Origin: Microbacterium yannicii
Lineage (GTDB): Bacteria > Actinomycetota > Actinomycetes > Actinomycetales > Microbacteriaceae
Direction of reading: 5' to 3'
Length of the DNA stretch: 64,000 nucleotides
Assembly: GCF_024055635.1 (NCBI RefSeq)
Contig: NZ_JAMXMB010000006.1
Coordinates: forward strand, 62,001-126,000
This document shows positions 15,941-25,034 of the stretch, one piece after another. Made by a program: the position numbers and the translations under genes. How positions within the stretch are numbered: the first letter of the stretch is position 1; every line of letters begins with the position of its first letter. The notes beneath the pieces were generated by a model. The model saw only the letters and a list, made by a program, of their open reading frames with translations. It had not been told where the DNA came from and did no database searches.

Positions 15941-16750
15941 TCAGGAACGGGTGTCTTCGGCGACCGGGATGCGGCCGGTGCGCATGACGCGGTCGAGCAG
16001 CGAGTCGAAGTCCGCCGCGAGCTCCTGAGCCGAGTCGCCGGGCCAGATGTGCAGGGGCTTCGCGGCGCCCTGCGCCTGCTGGAGCGACGTGCGCTCGGGC
16101 AGCTGCGGACTCAGCACGAGCGGTCCGAACATGTCGCGCAGCTCTTTGATGCGGAACTGGTGCTCGATCGACTGCGGGCGCACGCGGTTGACCACGATGC
16201 CCAGCGGCTGCAGGCGGGGGGAGAGGCCGCGGCGGATCTCTTCGATCGCACGCAGCGCCCGGTCGGCTGCCGCCACCGAGAAGAGGCCCGGCTCGGTGAC
16301 GACGATCACACGGTCGGAGGCCGCCCACGCGGTGCGGGTGAGGGCGTTGAGCGACGGCGCGCAGTCGATGAGGACGAGGTCGTAGTCGGCCTCGATCGTC
16401 GCCAGTGCCTCCTCCATCTTCCACACGTCGCGGACGCTCGGGTGCGGCCCGTCGAAGTTGATGGCCGACGGACTGCCGATCATGACGTCGATGGTGCCCG
16501 GATGCACCTTCGCCCAGCCGCTGGAGGTGATGGCCTGGCGGACCGTCTTCTCCTTCGGATTGGCGAGGACATCCGCGACATTCAGTCGACCGGCGACTTG
16601 GATGTCCATGCCCGTCGAGACGTCGGACTGCGGGTCGAGATCGACGACGAGCGTGCGGACACCGCGGGCGAAAGCCGCCGACGCGAGTCCGAGAGTCACG
16701 GTTGTCTTGCCGACCCCACCCTTGAGCGAGCTGACGGATAGGACGTGCAC
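15941..16750 (-). CDS. ParA/Soj-type ATPase, no adjacent ParB
   Basis: Deviant Walker A ATPase of 269 residues: [14 protein letters not shown] with signature Lys10 and Lys15, switch I-like DLDPQSDVSTGMDI and Walker B DYDLVLIDCAPSL. Such proteins position DNA or protein complexes by ATP-dependent surface binding. There is no parB or parS-like site next to it, so it is an orphan relative to the chromosomal ParAB system. It starts with GTG, 8 nt after TAACGT on the minus strand. It is divergent from pyc across an 85-bp gap and is one of two ParA-like proteins flanking that gene. Confidence 0.9.
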   Translation of the reverse strand: MHVLSVSSLKGGVGKTTVTLGLASAAFARGVRTLVVDLDPQSDVSTGMDIQVAGRLNVADVLANPKEKTVRQAITSSGWAKVHPGTIDVMIGSPSAINFDGPHPSVRDVWKMEEALATIEADYDLVLIDCAPSLNALTRTAWAASDRVIVVTEPGLFSVAAADRALRAIEEIRRGLSPRLQPLGIVVNRVRPQSIEHQFRIKELRDMFGPLVLSPQLPERTSLQQAQGAAKPLHIWPGDSAQELAADFDSLLDRVMRTGRIPVAEDTRS

Positions 16751-16772
16751 AAGGCACCACGTTACCGTCCCC

Positions 16773-16795
16773 TAGGCTGAGAGCACACTCAGCCT
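16773..16795 (+). promoter_or_regulatory. pyc promoter with overlapping palindrome
   Basis: -10 box TAGGCT (16773-16778) overlaps an inverted repeat AGGCTGAG (16774-16781), 6-nt spacer, CTCAGCCT (16788-16795). The dyad spans the -10 and the expected start point, a typical repressor position; alternatively it is a 5' leader hairpin. A GGAGG site precedes the ATG at 16836. Confidence 0.5.
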
Positions 16796-16835
16796 GTTCC
16801 CCGGGCCCGCCTGCGCCGCCGCACACGGAGGTCGA

Positions 16836-19800
16836 ATGTTCCGCAAGATCCTGGTCGCGAACCGAGGCGAGATCGCCATCCGGGCCTTCCGCGCCGCATA
16901 TGAACTGGGTGCCCGCACGGTCGCGGTGTTCCCCTACGAAGATCGCGGGTCGCTGCATCGGCAGAAGGCCGACGAGTCCTACGAGATCGGCGAGAAGGGG
17001 CATCCCGTCCGCGCCTACCTCGATGTCGACGAGATCGTGCGCGTCGCCAAGGACGCCGGCGCGGATGCCATCTACCCCGGCTACGGCTTCCTCTCGGAGA
17101 ACCCGGAGCTGGCGGAGAAGGCGGCCGCGAACGGCATCGCGTTCATCGGGCCCCCCGCGAAGGTGCTCGAGATGGCCGGCAACAAGGTCACCGCCAAGCA
17201 CCACGCGGTGGCCGCGGGCGTGCCGGTGCTGCGCTCGACCGAGGCGTCCGACGACGTCGACATGCTGCTCGGCCAGGCCGACGACATCGGCTTCCCGATC
17301 TTCGTCAAAGCGGTCGCCGGCGGCGGCGGACGCGGCATGCGTCGCGTCGAGCGCAAGGAAGAGCTCGCCCCGGCCGTGGCCGAGGCGATGCGTGAGGCCG
17401 GGAGTGCCTTCGGCGACGCCCGCGTGTTCCTCGAACAGGCCGTGCAGCGACCCCGGCACGTCGAGGTGCAGATCCTCGCCGACGCGACGGGCGAGACCGT
17501 GCACCTCTTCGAGCGCGACTGCTCGGTGCAGCGTCGTCACCAGAAGGTGATCGAGATCGCGCCCGCGCCCAACCTCGACCCGGCCGTCCGGGACGCACTC
17601 CACGGGTACGCCGTCGCCTTCGCACGGTCGATCGGCTACGAGAACGCCGGGACAGTGGAGTTCCTCCTGGAGACGGCGGGCCCGCGCACGGGTGAAGTCG
17701 TGTTCATCGAGATGAACCCGCGCATCCAGGTCGAGCACACCGTCACCGAAGAGGTGACCGACGTCGACCTCGTGCAGTCGCAGATGCGCATCGCCGCCGG
17801 GCAGACGATCGCCGAGCTCGGCCTGACGCAGGACCGCATCCAGCTGCGCGGCGCCGCGCTCCAGTGCCGCATCACGACCGAGGACCCCTCGCAGGGGTTC
17901 CGCCCCGACACGGGGCGGATCACCACCTACCGCTCGCCCGGCGGCGCCGGCATCCGCCTCGACGGCGGCACGACTGCGGCGGGCTCGCAGATCAGCCCGC
18001 ATTTCGACTCGATGCTCGCGAAGCTCACGTGCCGCGGTCGCGACTTTCCGGCCGCCGTGGCCCGCGCCCGCCGCGCACTGGCCGAGTTCCGCATCCGCGG
18101 TGTCTCGACCAACGTCCCGTTCCTGCGCGCGGTCCTGGACGACCCGGCGTTCGTCGCCGGCGACGTCAGCACCTCGTTCATCGACGAGCGCCCCGAGCTG
18201 CTCACCAGCAACCCGTCCCGCGACCGGGCGACGAAGCTGCTCAACTGGCTGGGCGACGTGACGGTCAACAGGCCGTACGGCGACAAGCCGCTCTCGGTCT
18301 CGCCCGGCAGCAAGCTGCCCGACATCGACCTCACGACCGCACCGCCGGCCGGCAGCCTCGCGCGACTGCGCGAGCTCGGCCCCGAGGGCTTCGCCCGCGC
18401 CCTGCGCGCCCAGAGTGCGCTTGCCGTCACCGAGACCACCTTCCGTGATGCGCATCAGTCGTTGCTGGCCACCCGCGTGCGCACCCGCGACCTGGTCCGG
18501 GTCGGCCCGCACGTGTCGCGCATGACTCCAGAGCTGCTGTCGGTCGAGGCGTGGGGCGGTGCCACCTACGACGTCGCGCTGCGCTTCCTGGCGGAGGACC
18601 CGTGGGAGCGGCTCGAGGCCCTCCGCGAGGCCATGCCCAACATCCCGATCCAGATGCTGCTGCGCGGCCGCAACACGGTCGGTTACACGCCCCGCCCCGT
18701 CGAGGTGACCGACGCCTTCGTACGCGAAGCGGCCGCCACCGGCGTCGACATCTTCCGCATCTTCGACGCGCTCAACGATGTGTCGCAGATGCGTCCGGCC
18801 ATCGACGCCGTCCGCTCGACGGGCACTGCGATCGCGGAGGTGGCGCTCTGCTACACCGCCGATCTGCTGGACCCGGCGGAGCAGCTCTACACGCTCGACT
18901 ACTACCTGGGCCTCGCCGAGCAGATCGTCGAGTCGGGCGCGCACATCATCGCGATCAAGGACATGGCGGGGCTTCTCCGGCCGGCCGCCGCCGCCAAGCT
19001 CGTCACGGCGCTGCGCGAGAACTTCGACCTGCCGGTGCATCTGCACACCCACGACACCGCCGGCGGTCAGCTCGCGACGCTGCTGGCGGCCAGCGCCGCA
19101 GGCGTCGACGCGGTGGATGCCGCGGCAGCGCCGATGTCGGGAACCACGAGCCAGCCCTCGCTCTCGGCCCTGGTCGCCGCGCTCGCGCACACCGACCGCG
19201 ACACCGGTCTGGACCTCCAGGCCGTCAGCGATCTGGAACCGTACTGGGAGGCCGTGCGCCACCTCTACCGTCCGTTCGAGTCGGGGCTCGCCTCGCCGAC
19301 GGGCCGCGTCTACCACCACGAGATCCCGGGCGGGCAGCTCTCGAACCTGCGCCAGCAGGCCATCGCCCTGGGCCTGGCGGACGACTTCGAGCTCATCGAG
19401 GACATGTATGCCGCAGCGGACCGGATCCTCGGCCGCATCCCCAAGGTGACGCCCTCGTCCAAGGTCGTCGGCGACCTCGCCCTCGCGCTGGTCGCCGTGC
19501 GCGCCGACCCGGCCGACTTCGAGGCGAACCCGCAGAACTACGACATCCCCGACTCGGTCGTCGGATTCATGGCGGGGGAGCTCGGGGATCTGCCCGGCGG
19601 CTGGCCCGAGCCCTTCCGCACCAAGGTGCTCGAGGGACGCACGATCTCGATCGATGTGCCGGCGCTCACGGCCGACGAGCAGGACGGCCTCGCCGGCGAC
19701 ACGGCGATCCGCCGCCGCACCCTCAACCGGCTGCTCTTCCCCGGGCCGGCCCGGGAGTTCGAGAGCAACCGCGAGGCGTACGGCGACCTGACGGCGCTCG

Positions 19801-20243
19801 GCACGCCCGACTACCTCTACGGTCTGAAGCCGGGGGAGGAGCACATCGCCGAGATCGACCCGGGGGTGCAGCTCTACGTCGGACTCGAGGCGATCGGCGA
19901 GGCCGACGACAAGGGCTTCCGCACGGTGATGACGACGCTCAACGGCCAGCTGCGCCCCGTGTTCGTCCGCGACCGCAGCATCAAGGTCGAGACCCGGCCG
20001 GCGGAGAAGGCCGACACGTCGAAGCCGGGGCAGGTGGCGGCGCCTTTCTCAGGGGTCGTGACCCTCAAATCGGCCGTCGGCGACACCGTGACGGCGGGTC
20101 AGCCCGTGGCATCGATCGAGGCGATGAAGATGGAGGCCGCCATCACGGCACCCGTCGACGGCGTGATCGAACGGCTCGCGATCGCCGCAACCGCACAGGT
20201 CGATGCCGGCGACCTTTTGGTCGTGATCCGTCCCGCCCAGTAG
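16836..20243 (+). CDS. pyc: Pyruvate carboxylase
   Basis: Biotin-dependent anaplerotic enzyme making oxaloacetate from pyruvate, bicarbonate and ATP. The single 1135-residue chain has biotin carboxylase (about 1-450; FVKAVAGGGGRGMR, EMNPRIQVEHTVTEEVT), carboxyltransferase (about 535-800; TTFRDAHQSLLATRVRT, IKDMAGLLRP, HLHTHDTAGG), the PC tetramerisation/allosteric linker, and a C-terminal biotinyl domain with the modified lysine in EAMKMEA. Full length and intact. ATG 16836 has GGAGG 7 nt upstream. It is divergent from a parA-like gene and followed, after 75 bp, by a second ParA-like gene on the same strand. Confidence 0.98.
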   Translation: MFRKILVANRGEIAIRAFRAAYELGARTVAVFPYEDRGSLHRQKADESYEIGEKGHPVRAYLDVDEIVRVAKDAGADAIYPGYGFLSENPELAEKAAANGIAFIGPPAKVLEMAGNKVTAKHHAVAAGVPVLRSTEASDDVDMLLGQADDIGFPIFVKAVAGGGGRGMRRVERKEELAPAVAEAMREAGSAFGDARVFLEQAVQRPRHVEVQILADATGETVHLFERDCSVQRRHQKVIEIAPAPNLDPAVRDALHGYAVAFARSIGYENAGTVEFLLETAGPRTGEVVFIEMNPRIQVEHTVTEEVTDVDLVQSQMRIAAGQTIAELGLTQDRIQLRGAALQCRITTEDPSQGFRPDTGRITTYRSPGGAGIRLDGGTTAAGSQISPHFDSMLAKLTCRGRDFPAAVARARRALAEFRIRGVSTNVPFLRAVLDDPAFVAGDVSTSFIDERPELLTSNPSRDRATKLLNWLGDVTVNRPYGDKPLSVSPGSKLPDIDLTTAPPAGSLARLRELGPEGFARALRAQSALAVTETTFRDAHQSLLATRVRTRDLVRVGPHVSRMTPELLSVEAWGGATYDVALRFLAEDPWERLEALREAMPNIPIQMLLRGRNTVGYTPRPVEVTDAFVREAAATGVDIFRIFDALNDVSQMRPAIDAVRSTGTAIAEVALCYTADLLDPAEQLYTLDYYLGLAEQIVESGAHIIAIKDMAGLLRPAAAAKLVTALRENFDLPVHLHTHDTAGGQLATLLAASAAGVDAVDAAAAPMSGTTSQPSLSALVAALAHTDRDTGLDLQAVSDLEPYWEAVRHLYRPFESGLASPTGRVYHHEIPGGQLSNLRQQAIALGLADDFELIEDMYAAADRILGRIPKVTPSSKVVGDLALALVAVRADPADFEANPQNYDIPDSVVGFMAGELGDLPGGWPEPFRTKVLEGRTISIDVPALTADEQDGLAGDTAIRRRTLNRLLFPGPAREFESNREAYGDLTALGTPDYLYGLKPGEEHIAEIDPGVQLYVGLEAIGEADDKGFRTVMTTLNGQLRPVFVRDRSIKVETRPAEKADTSKPGQVAAPFSGVVTLKSAVGDTVTAGQPVASIEAMKMEAAITAPVDGVIERLAIAATAQVDAGDLLVVIRPAQ

Positions 20244-20318
20244 CCTGGAGGGCGGCATACGCCCCGATATGCGCCCGCGGCACCCTTCCGGCGCCGCCTT
20301 CCCAGGAGAACTTTCGCA

Positions 20319-22466
20319 GTGACGCCCGATCGCACCGAACACACGCCCGACGAACCCGAGAACGGAGTGCTCTCCGAGACGGGAAGCATCGACACCACGG
20401 GTCTCGGCATTCTGGGCGGTGCGACGGCGCAGGTGAACGTCCAACTGCCCACCGAATCGGAGGACGACCTCGCGGATGACGACGTCATCGACGACGAGGT
20501 GCCCTTCATCATCGAGATCCCGGCCGACGCCGACCTTCCGGTGATCGAGCCGGCGCCCAGCGAGACGTTCTCCACCGACACTGCTGAGGCTGAGATCGTC
20601 GAGGCCGCCGCCGACCTCGAGGAGTGGACGGTGGAGGGCGAGGGCTTCGCGCCGTCGCCCCCGGTCGAGGACATCGCCGACGCCGACGAGGTCCTCGAGG
20701 CGCTCGAAGCCGGTGACCCGTCGGGCGCCGATGATGCCGACGTGCCGGTGGAGTTCGAGGCTGTCATCCTCCCGCAGCCGGAGGACGAAGCGGACCTCGC
20801 CGGCGACACCGCGTGGTCTGCTGCGCATGAGGCCGTCGTGACCGAAGACCTTCCGGTCGGTGTGCCCGTCGATTCTGACGCCGCCGACTCCAGCGGAACT
20901 GATTCCCCCGCACCTGATTCGACCGCACCCGCCGATGCGGATGCCGCAGCGACCGATACTGACGAGTTCGGCATCGTGGACTTCGAGGCCGTCGAGTTCG
21001 AGGATGGCGAGTTCGACGAAGAGTTCGACCCCGCCGCGTTCGACATCGTGCTCGCGGAGGCCGAAGCCGAGGCTGAAGCCGAAGCGGACGCTGCGGAAGC
21101 CGAGGCCGGAGCCGCTGCGGGTGCCGAGGACGACGGCCATGACGACGACGAGGCCGAAGCCGCTCTGGCGGAGAACGCCGCAACGGGAGACGATGTCATC
21201 GCGACCGATGACACCTCGGAGGAGCCCATGATCGCGAAGACCCCGGCCGGCGATGACGCGGACGCCGGCAAGACGGACGCCTCGAAGACGGATGCCGCGG
21301 CCGCGGCATCCGTTCCCCACAAGTCGCCCGCACCGCCGTCCGTCTCGGCCGCCGCGGCTGCCGCCAAGACCACCACCGGGCAGACTCCGGCCACGCGTCG
21401 TGCGGCGAATCACACGGGCGCCCACCCCGTGGTCGAGCGTTCCGCCGTGGAGCGCGCGGCATTCGCCCGCTCCGACGTCGCGCTGACGTCGAAGCGCCTC
21501 GGCGAGTTCGAGCCCGATCGCGAGACCGCCGACCTGCTGACCGCCGACCGGCTGCTCGACCCGCACCAAGTGGTCCGGCCCGAGCCGGAGGGCGCCTGGC
21601 AGCACTTCGTCTACTCGATCTCGGGTCGGCGCATCAACCTCGGCGACAGCAAGCGCGCGAAGGCGCGCAAGGAGCTCGACCGCCGCATCGCAGCGCCGCT
21701 CACCGGCGGTGCGCGGTTCGTACCGGTGCTGTCCCGCAAGGGCGGCGTCGGCAAGACCACCGTCACGGCACTGCTGGGCCAGGCGCTGGCGGATGCGCGC
21801 GACGACCGCGTCATCGCGGTGGACGCCAATCCGGACCGGGGCACGCTCGCCGAGCGGATCTCGAGGGACAGCGGCAAGACCGTGCGCGACCTGGTGCGCA
21901 TCAGTCCCGAGGTGGTCGGCTTCAACGACCTCTCCAACATCGTCGCGCGCGACGAGACCCGGCTCGATGTCGTCGCGTCCGACACCGACCCCCGCGTGTC
22001 CGAGGCGTTCAACGATGCCGACTACCGCGACGTCGCTGCCCTCGCCGCGCACTACTACTCGGTCGTCCTCACCGACACCGGCACCGGCATCGTGCACTCC
22101 GTCATGGGTGCGACCCTCGACCTGGCCGACCAGCTGGTGATCGTCGCCGGCCTCAGCGTCGACGAGGCGCGCCTGGCGTCCGAGACGCTGACATGGCTCG
22201 AGACGAACGGCTACTCCGACAAGGTGCGCAACGCGGTCGTGGTGCTCAACAACGCGCGCCCCGGTCAGCCCCTCGTACAGCTCGACGAGCTCGAGTCGCA
22301 CTTCCGCACGCGTGTGCGGGCGGTGGTGCGCGTGCCGTACGACCCGCACATCGCGGCCGGCAGCGCCATCGTGTTCCGCGAGCTGCAGCCCGCGACGCGG
22401 GATGCGGCGCGCGACCTCGCCGCGACCGTGGTCGAAGGCCTTCGCTCGCTCGCTCCGGCGGCCTGA
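20319..22466 (+). CDS. Large acidic protein with C-terminal MinD/ParA-type ATPase
   Basis: The 715 residues split into a very acidic, low-complexity N-terminal half (about 1-390, with Glu/Ala runs such as [18 protein letters not shown]), an Ala/Pro/Lys linker, and a MinD/ParA ATPase from about 470. The ATPase has [15 protein letters not shown] (signature Lys474, Walker Lys479), [13 protein letters not shown] and Walker [13 protein letters not shown]. The domain order resembles MinD-like proteins with disordered N termini such as those near type VII secretion loci, but no such genes are here. Start GTG with AGGAGAA about 10 nt upstream. It probably runs with def, which begins 8 bp after the stop. 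Function unknown. Confidence 0.85.
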   Translation: MTPDRTEHTPDEPENGVLSETGSIDTTGLGILGGATAQVNVQLPTESEDDLADDDVIDDEVPFIIEIPADADLPVIEPAPSETFSTDTAEAEIVEAAADLEEWTVEGEGFAPSPPVEDIADADEVLEALEAGDPSGADDADVPVEFEAVILPQPEDEADLAGDTAWSAAHEAVVTEDLPVGVPVDSDAADSSGTDSPAPDSTAPADADAAATDTDEFGIVDFEAVEFEDGEFDEEFDPAAFDIVLAEAEAEAEAEADAAEAEAGAAAGAEDDGHDDDEAEAALAENAATGDDVIATDDTSEEPMIAKTPAGDDADAGKTDASKTDAAAAASVPHKSPAPPSVSAAAAAAKTTTGQTPATRRAANHTGAHPVVERSAVERAAFARSDVALTSKRLGEFEPDRETADLLTADRLLDPHQVVRPEPEGAWQHFVYSISGRRINLGDSKRAKARKELDRRIAAPLTGGARFVPVLSRKGGVGKTTVTALLGQALADARDDRVIAVDANPDRGTLAERISRDSGKTVRDLVRISPEVVGFNDLSNIVARDETRLDVVASDTDPRVSEAFNDADYRDVAALAAHYYSVVLTDTGTGIVHSVMGATLDLADQLVIVAGLSVDEARLASETLTWLETNGYSDKVRNAVVVLNNARPGQPLVQLDELESHFRTRVRAVVRVPYDPHIAAGSAIVFRELQPATRDAARDLAATVVEGLRSLAPAA
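21288..21313. repeat. 26-bp perfect palindrome inside the MinD-like gene
   Basis: ACGGATGCCGCGG is followed directly by its exact reverse complement, with no spacer. Each arm contains the recurrent octamer CGGATGCC. It encodes part of the disordered Ala-rich linker, where codon choice is free. Confidence 0.8.
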
Positions 22467-22473
22467 GGCTCCG

Positions 22474-22965
22474 ATGGCTGTTCGTCCCATCCGTGTCTTC
22501 GGCGACCCCGTTCTCACCTCGGTCAGCACCCCGATCGAGACCGTGGACGAGGGTGTGCGCGCGCTCGTCCGTGACCTCATCGACACCGTCGAGCTGCCCG
22601 GACGCGCCGGCGTCGCGGCACCGCAGATCGGCGTCGGGCTCCGGGCCTTCAGCTACAACATCGACGGCGACATCGGGTACGTGCTGAATCCCGTGCTCGT
22701 CGAGGTCTCGGGCGAGCCCGAGGCGATCGGCGAGGGATGCCTGTCGGTGCCGGGACTCTGGCACGACGCCGTCCGCTATCCCCGGGCGAAGGTCGTCGGG
22801 ATGGACCTCGACGGCAACGAGCTCGTGCTGGAGGGCGAGGGGCTGCTGGCCCAGGCGCTGCAGCACGAGACCGACCACCTCGACGGCATGCTCTATCTGA
22901 AGCGCCTCACGCCCGAAGAGCGTCGCGTCGCGATGCGCGAGATCCGCGAGTCCGACTGGTTCTGA
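22474..22965 (+). CDS. def: Peptide deformylase
   Basis: Removes the formyl group from the N-terminal methionine of nascent proteins; Fe2+/Zn2+ metalloenzyme. All three motifs are present: GVAAPQIG (46-53), EGCLS with the metal-ligand Cys89, and QHETDHLDG with His131, catalytic Glu132 and His135. The 163-residue length is normal for actinobacterial type I enzymes. ATG 22474 is 8 bp after the stop of the MinD-like gene, so it is probably in that operon. A strong hairpin follows. Confidence 0.97.
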   Translation: MAVRPIRVFGDPVLTSVSTPIETVDEGVRALVRDLIDTVELPGRAGVAAPQIGVGLRAFSYNIDGDIGYVLNPVLVEVSGEPEAIGEGCLSVPGLWHDAVRYPRAKVVGMDLDGNELVLEGEGLLAQALQHETDHLDGMLYLKRLTPEERRVAMREIRESDWF

Positions 22966-23007
22966 CCCCGCCGGGAGCCCCCTCGGCCGCGGGCGAGACC
23001 GAGACGA

Positions 23008-23041
23008 CGAAGCCCCGGACCCTGATGGGCCCGGGGCTTCG
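23008..23041. terminator. Bidirectional terminator between def and the acyl-CoA ligase gene
   Basis: CGAAGCCCCGG-A-CCC, loop TGAT, GGG-C-CCGGGGCTTCG: a 15-bp stem with one mispair that is A-C for def transcripts and G-U for transcripts of the minus-strand ligase gene. Sits 43 bp after def and 15 bp after the ligase stop. Confidence 0.8.
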
Positions 23042-23055
23042 GCATCCGTCCTCCG

Positions 23056-24882
23056 CTACGAGAGCGAGACGTTCGTCGTGCTGACGGGCACGGCGTAGAG
23101 CTCAGCGATGTCGTCGGCGAAGTCGGCGAGGATCACATTGCGCTTGATGCTCATCTTGGGCGTCAGGTGGCCGCTGCCCTCGGTCCACTCCGTCGAGAGG
23201 ATCGTGAACTTGCGGATCGACTCGGCGCGTGACACCGACGTGTTGGCGCGGTCGATCGCGCGCTGCACCTCGGCGCGCACGGCGTCGTTCTTCGCCGCAT
23301 CGGCGATCGGCATGTCGGCGGGCAGGCCGTTGTTGGCCAGCCACGTCGGCAGCATCTCGGGGTCGAGCGTCACGAGCGCCGCGATGAAGGGCTTCTGGTC
23401 GCCCACGACCACGACCTGGCTGACGATCGGGTTGGCGCGGATGGGGTCCTCCAGCGCAGCGGGGGAGACGTTCTTGCCGCCGGCGGTGACGATGATCTCC
23501 TTCTTGCGGCCGGTGATCGTGAGGAAGCCCTCGTCGTCGAACGAGCCGATGTCGCCCGTCTTGAACCAGTCGCCGTCGAACGCCTCGGCCGTGGCCTCGG
23601 GATTGCGCCAGTACTCCTTGAACACGTTGACGCCGCGGACCTGGATCTCGCCGTCGTCGCCGAGGCGGACGCCGACGCCGGGGATGACCGGTCCGACCGT
23701 GCCGATCTTCGACTTGCGGGCCTGGTTGACCGTTGCGGGCGCGGTGGTCTCGGTGAGGCCGTAGCCCTCGAGGATGGTCACTCCGAGGCTGTGGAAGAAG
23801 TGTCCGAGGCGGGGTCCGAGCGGTGCCGAGCCCGAGACGGCGTAGGCGATGTTCCCGCCCATCGCGGTGCGGAGCTTGCTGTAGACGAGCCGATCGAAGA
23901 GCGCGAACTTGAGCTTCGTGCCCAGGGGGATCTTCTTGCCCTCCTGCTGCAGTCGCGAGTGCTCGACGGCGGTGTGGGCGGCGGCGCGGAAGATCTTGCC
24001 CTTGCCGCCCGCCTCGGCCTTCTGCTCGGCGGAGTTGTAGACCTTCTCGAAGACGCGGGGTACGGCGAGGAGGAACGTCGGCTTGAAGGAGCCGAGCGCG
24101 GGCAGCAGCTGCTTGGTGTCGGGCTGGTGTCCCGTCTTCACTCCGGCGTGGATGTCGAGGATCGAGATGAACCGGGCGAACACGTGGGCCGTCGTGATGA
24201 ACAGCAGCGTCGAGGCGCCCGGAGTCGCGAAGACCTCCTGGTTCGACAGCGTCGCGTTGCGCGTGAGCTCGACGAAGTTGCTGTGGGTGAGGACGCACCC
24301 CTTCGGGCGGCCGGTGGAGCCCGACGTGTAGATGAGGGTGGCGATGTCGGCGCCGTTGGCGAGGTTGCGTCGCCGTTCGATCTCGTCGTCGGAGACGCTC
24401 GCGCCCTCAGCGATGAGCCGGTCGAGGTCGCCGCTGTGCATCTCCCAGGCGGAGCGGATGAGCGGCAGCTCGTCGCGCGCCTCCGCGAAGCGGGCGGTGT
24501 GCTCCGGCAGCTCGGTGATGAGCGCGATCGCACCGGAGTCGGTGAGGTTCCATGCGATCTGACCGGTCGAGCTGGTCTCGTAGATCGGCACCATCACGGC
24601 GCCGGCATAGAACAGCGCGAAATCGACCAGGGTCCAGTCGTACGTGGTGCGGGCGATGAAGCCCACCTTGTCGCCGGGCGCGATGCCGCCGGCCACGAAC
24701 CCCTTCGCGAGCGCGATGACTTGCTTCTGGAACTCGGCGGCGGTGATGTCGCGCCATCCGTCACCATCGGGCACGGCGAACAATGCGCGGTCAGGGGTCG
24801 CCTTGACGCGCTCGACCAGCAGGTCGGTGATGTTCGCCTGCGGATCAGCGGGGACGATGGCGGGGACTTCGAACTGGACCAC
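23056..24882 (-). CDS. Long-chain fatty acid-CoA ligase (AMP-forming, FadD15-like)
   Basis: ANL-superfamily acyl-CoA synthetase, 608 residues, activating long-chain fatty acids through an acyl-adenylate. Motifs in order: P-loop-like TLIYTSGSTGRPKGC (about 185), the YGLTETTAPAT adenine-binding motif (about 375), WFKTGDIGSFDDEGFLTI (about 442) and the hinge/A8 region GRKKEIIVTAGGKNVSP. Starts with GTG preceded by GGAGCTGCC. A palindrome covers its transcription start region, suggesting repression. Likely roles are fatty-acid degradation or lipid remodelling; substrate length is not readable from sequence. Confidence 0.95.
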   Translation of the reverse strand: MVQFEVPAIVPADPQANITDLLVERVKATPDRALFAVPDGDGWRDITAAEFQKQVIALAKGFVAGGIAPGDKVGFIARTTYDWTLVDFALFYAGAVMVPIYETSSTGQIAWNLTDSGAIALITELPEHTARFAEARDELPLIRSAWEMHSGDLDRLIAEGASVSDDEIERRRNLANGADIATLIYTSGSTGRPKGCVLTHSNFVELTRNATLSNQEVFATPGASTLLFITTAHVFARFISILDIHAGVKTGHQPDTKQLLPALGSFKPTFLLAVPRVFEKVYNSAEQKAEAGGKGKIFRAAAHTAVEHSRLQQEGKKIPLGTKLKFALFDRLVYSKLRTAMGGNIAYAVSGSAPLGPRLGHFFHSLGVTILEGYGLTETTAPATVNQARKSKIGTVGPVIPGVGVRLGDDGEIQVRGVNVFKEYWRNPEATAEAFDGDWFKTGDIGSFDDEGFLTITGRKKEIIVTAGGKNVSPAALEDPIRANPIVSQVVVVGDQKPFIAALVTLDPEMLPTWLANNGLPADMPIADAAKNDAVRAEVQRAIDRANTSVSRAESIRKFTILSTEWTEGSGHLTPKMSIKRNVILADFADDIAELYAVPVSTTNVSLS

Positions 24883-24912
24883 GGCAGCTCCTTCGGTACC
24901 GGACGACTGAAT

Positions 24913-24936
24913 CTCGGGTGGATCTCACCCGAGTCT
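24913..24936 (-). promoter_or_regulatory. Acyl-CoA ligase promoter with TetR-like palindrome
   Basis: CTCGGGTG (24913-24920), 5-nt spacer, CACCCGAG (24926-24933): a 21-bp perfect dyad. On the minus strand it overlaps the 3' half of the -10 box TAGACT (24931-24936) and the expected start point. Size and position fit a TetR-family repressor such as those controlling fatty-acid genes; the regulator is not in the window. Confidence 0.65.
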
Positions 24937-25034
24937 AATCGGCCGTCACACGCCCGCCGGTGGCGGCTGTGGACGGGGACCGCCTCGGTAGACTTCACGG
25001 GCTGTCGTACGTGCGGCGGCCGGAGAGGGAGATC

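Noticed and set aside
15903..19844. Minus-strand open frame of 1313 codons opposite pyc
   Set aside because: Only its first third is the ParA gene; the rest is the shadow of pyc in a GC-rich sequence, with Arg/His/Gly-rich composition and no recognisable domain.
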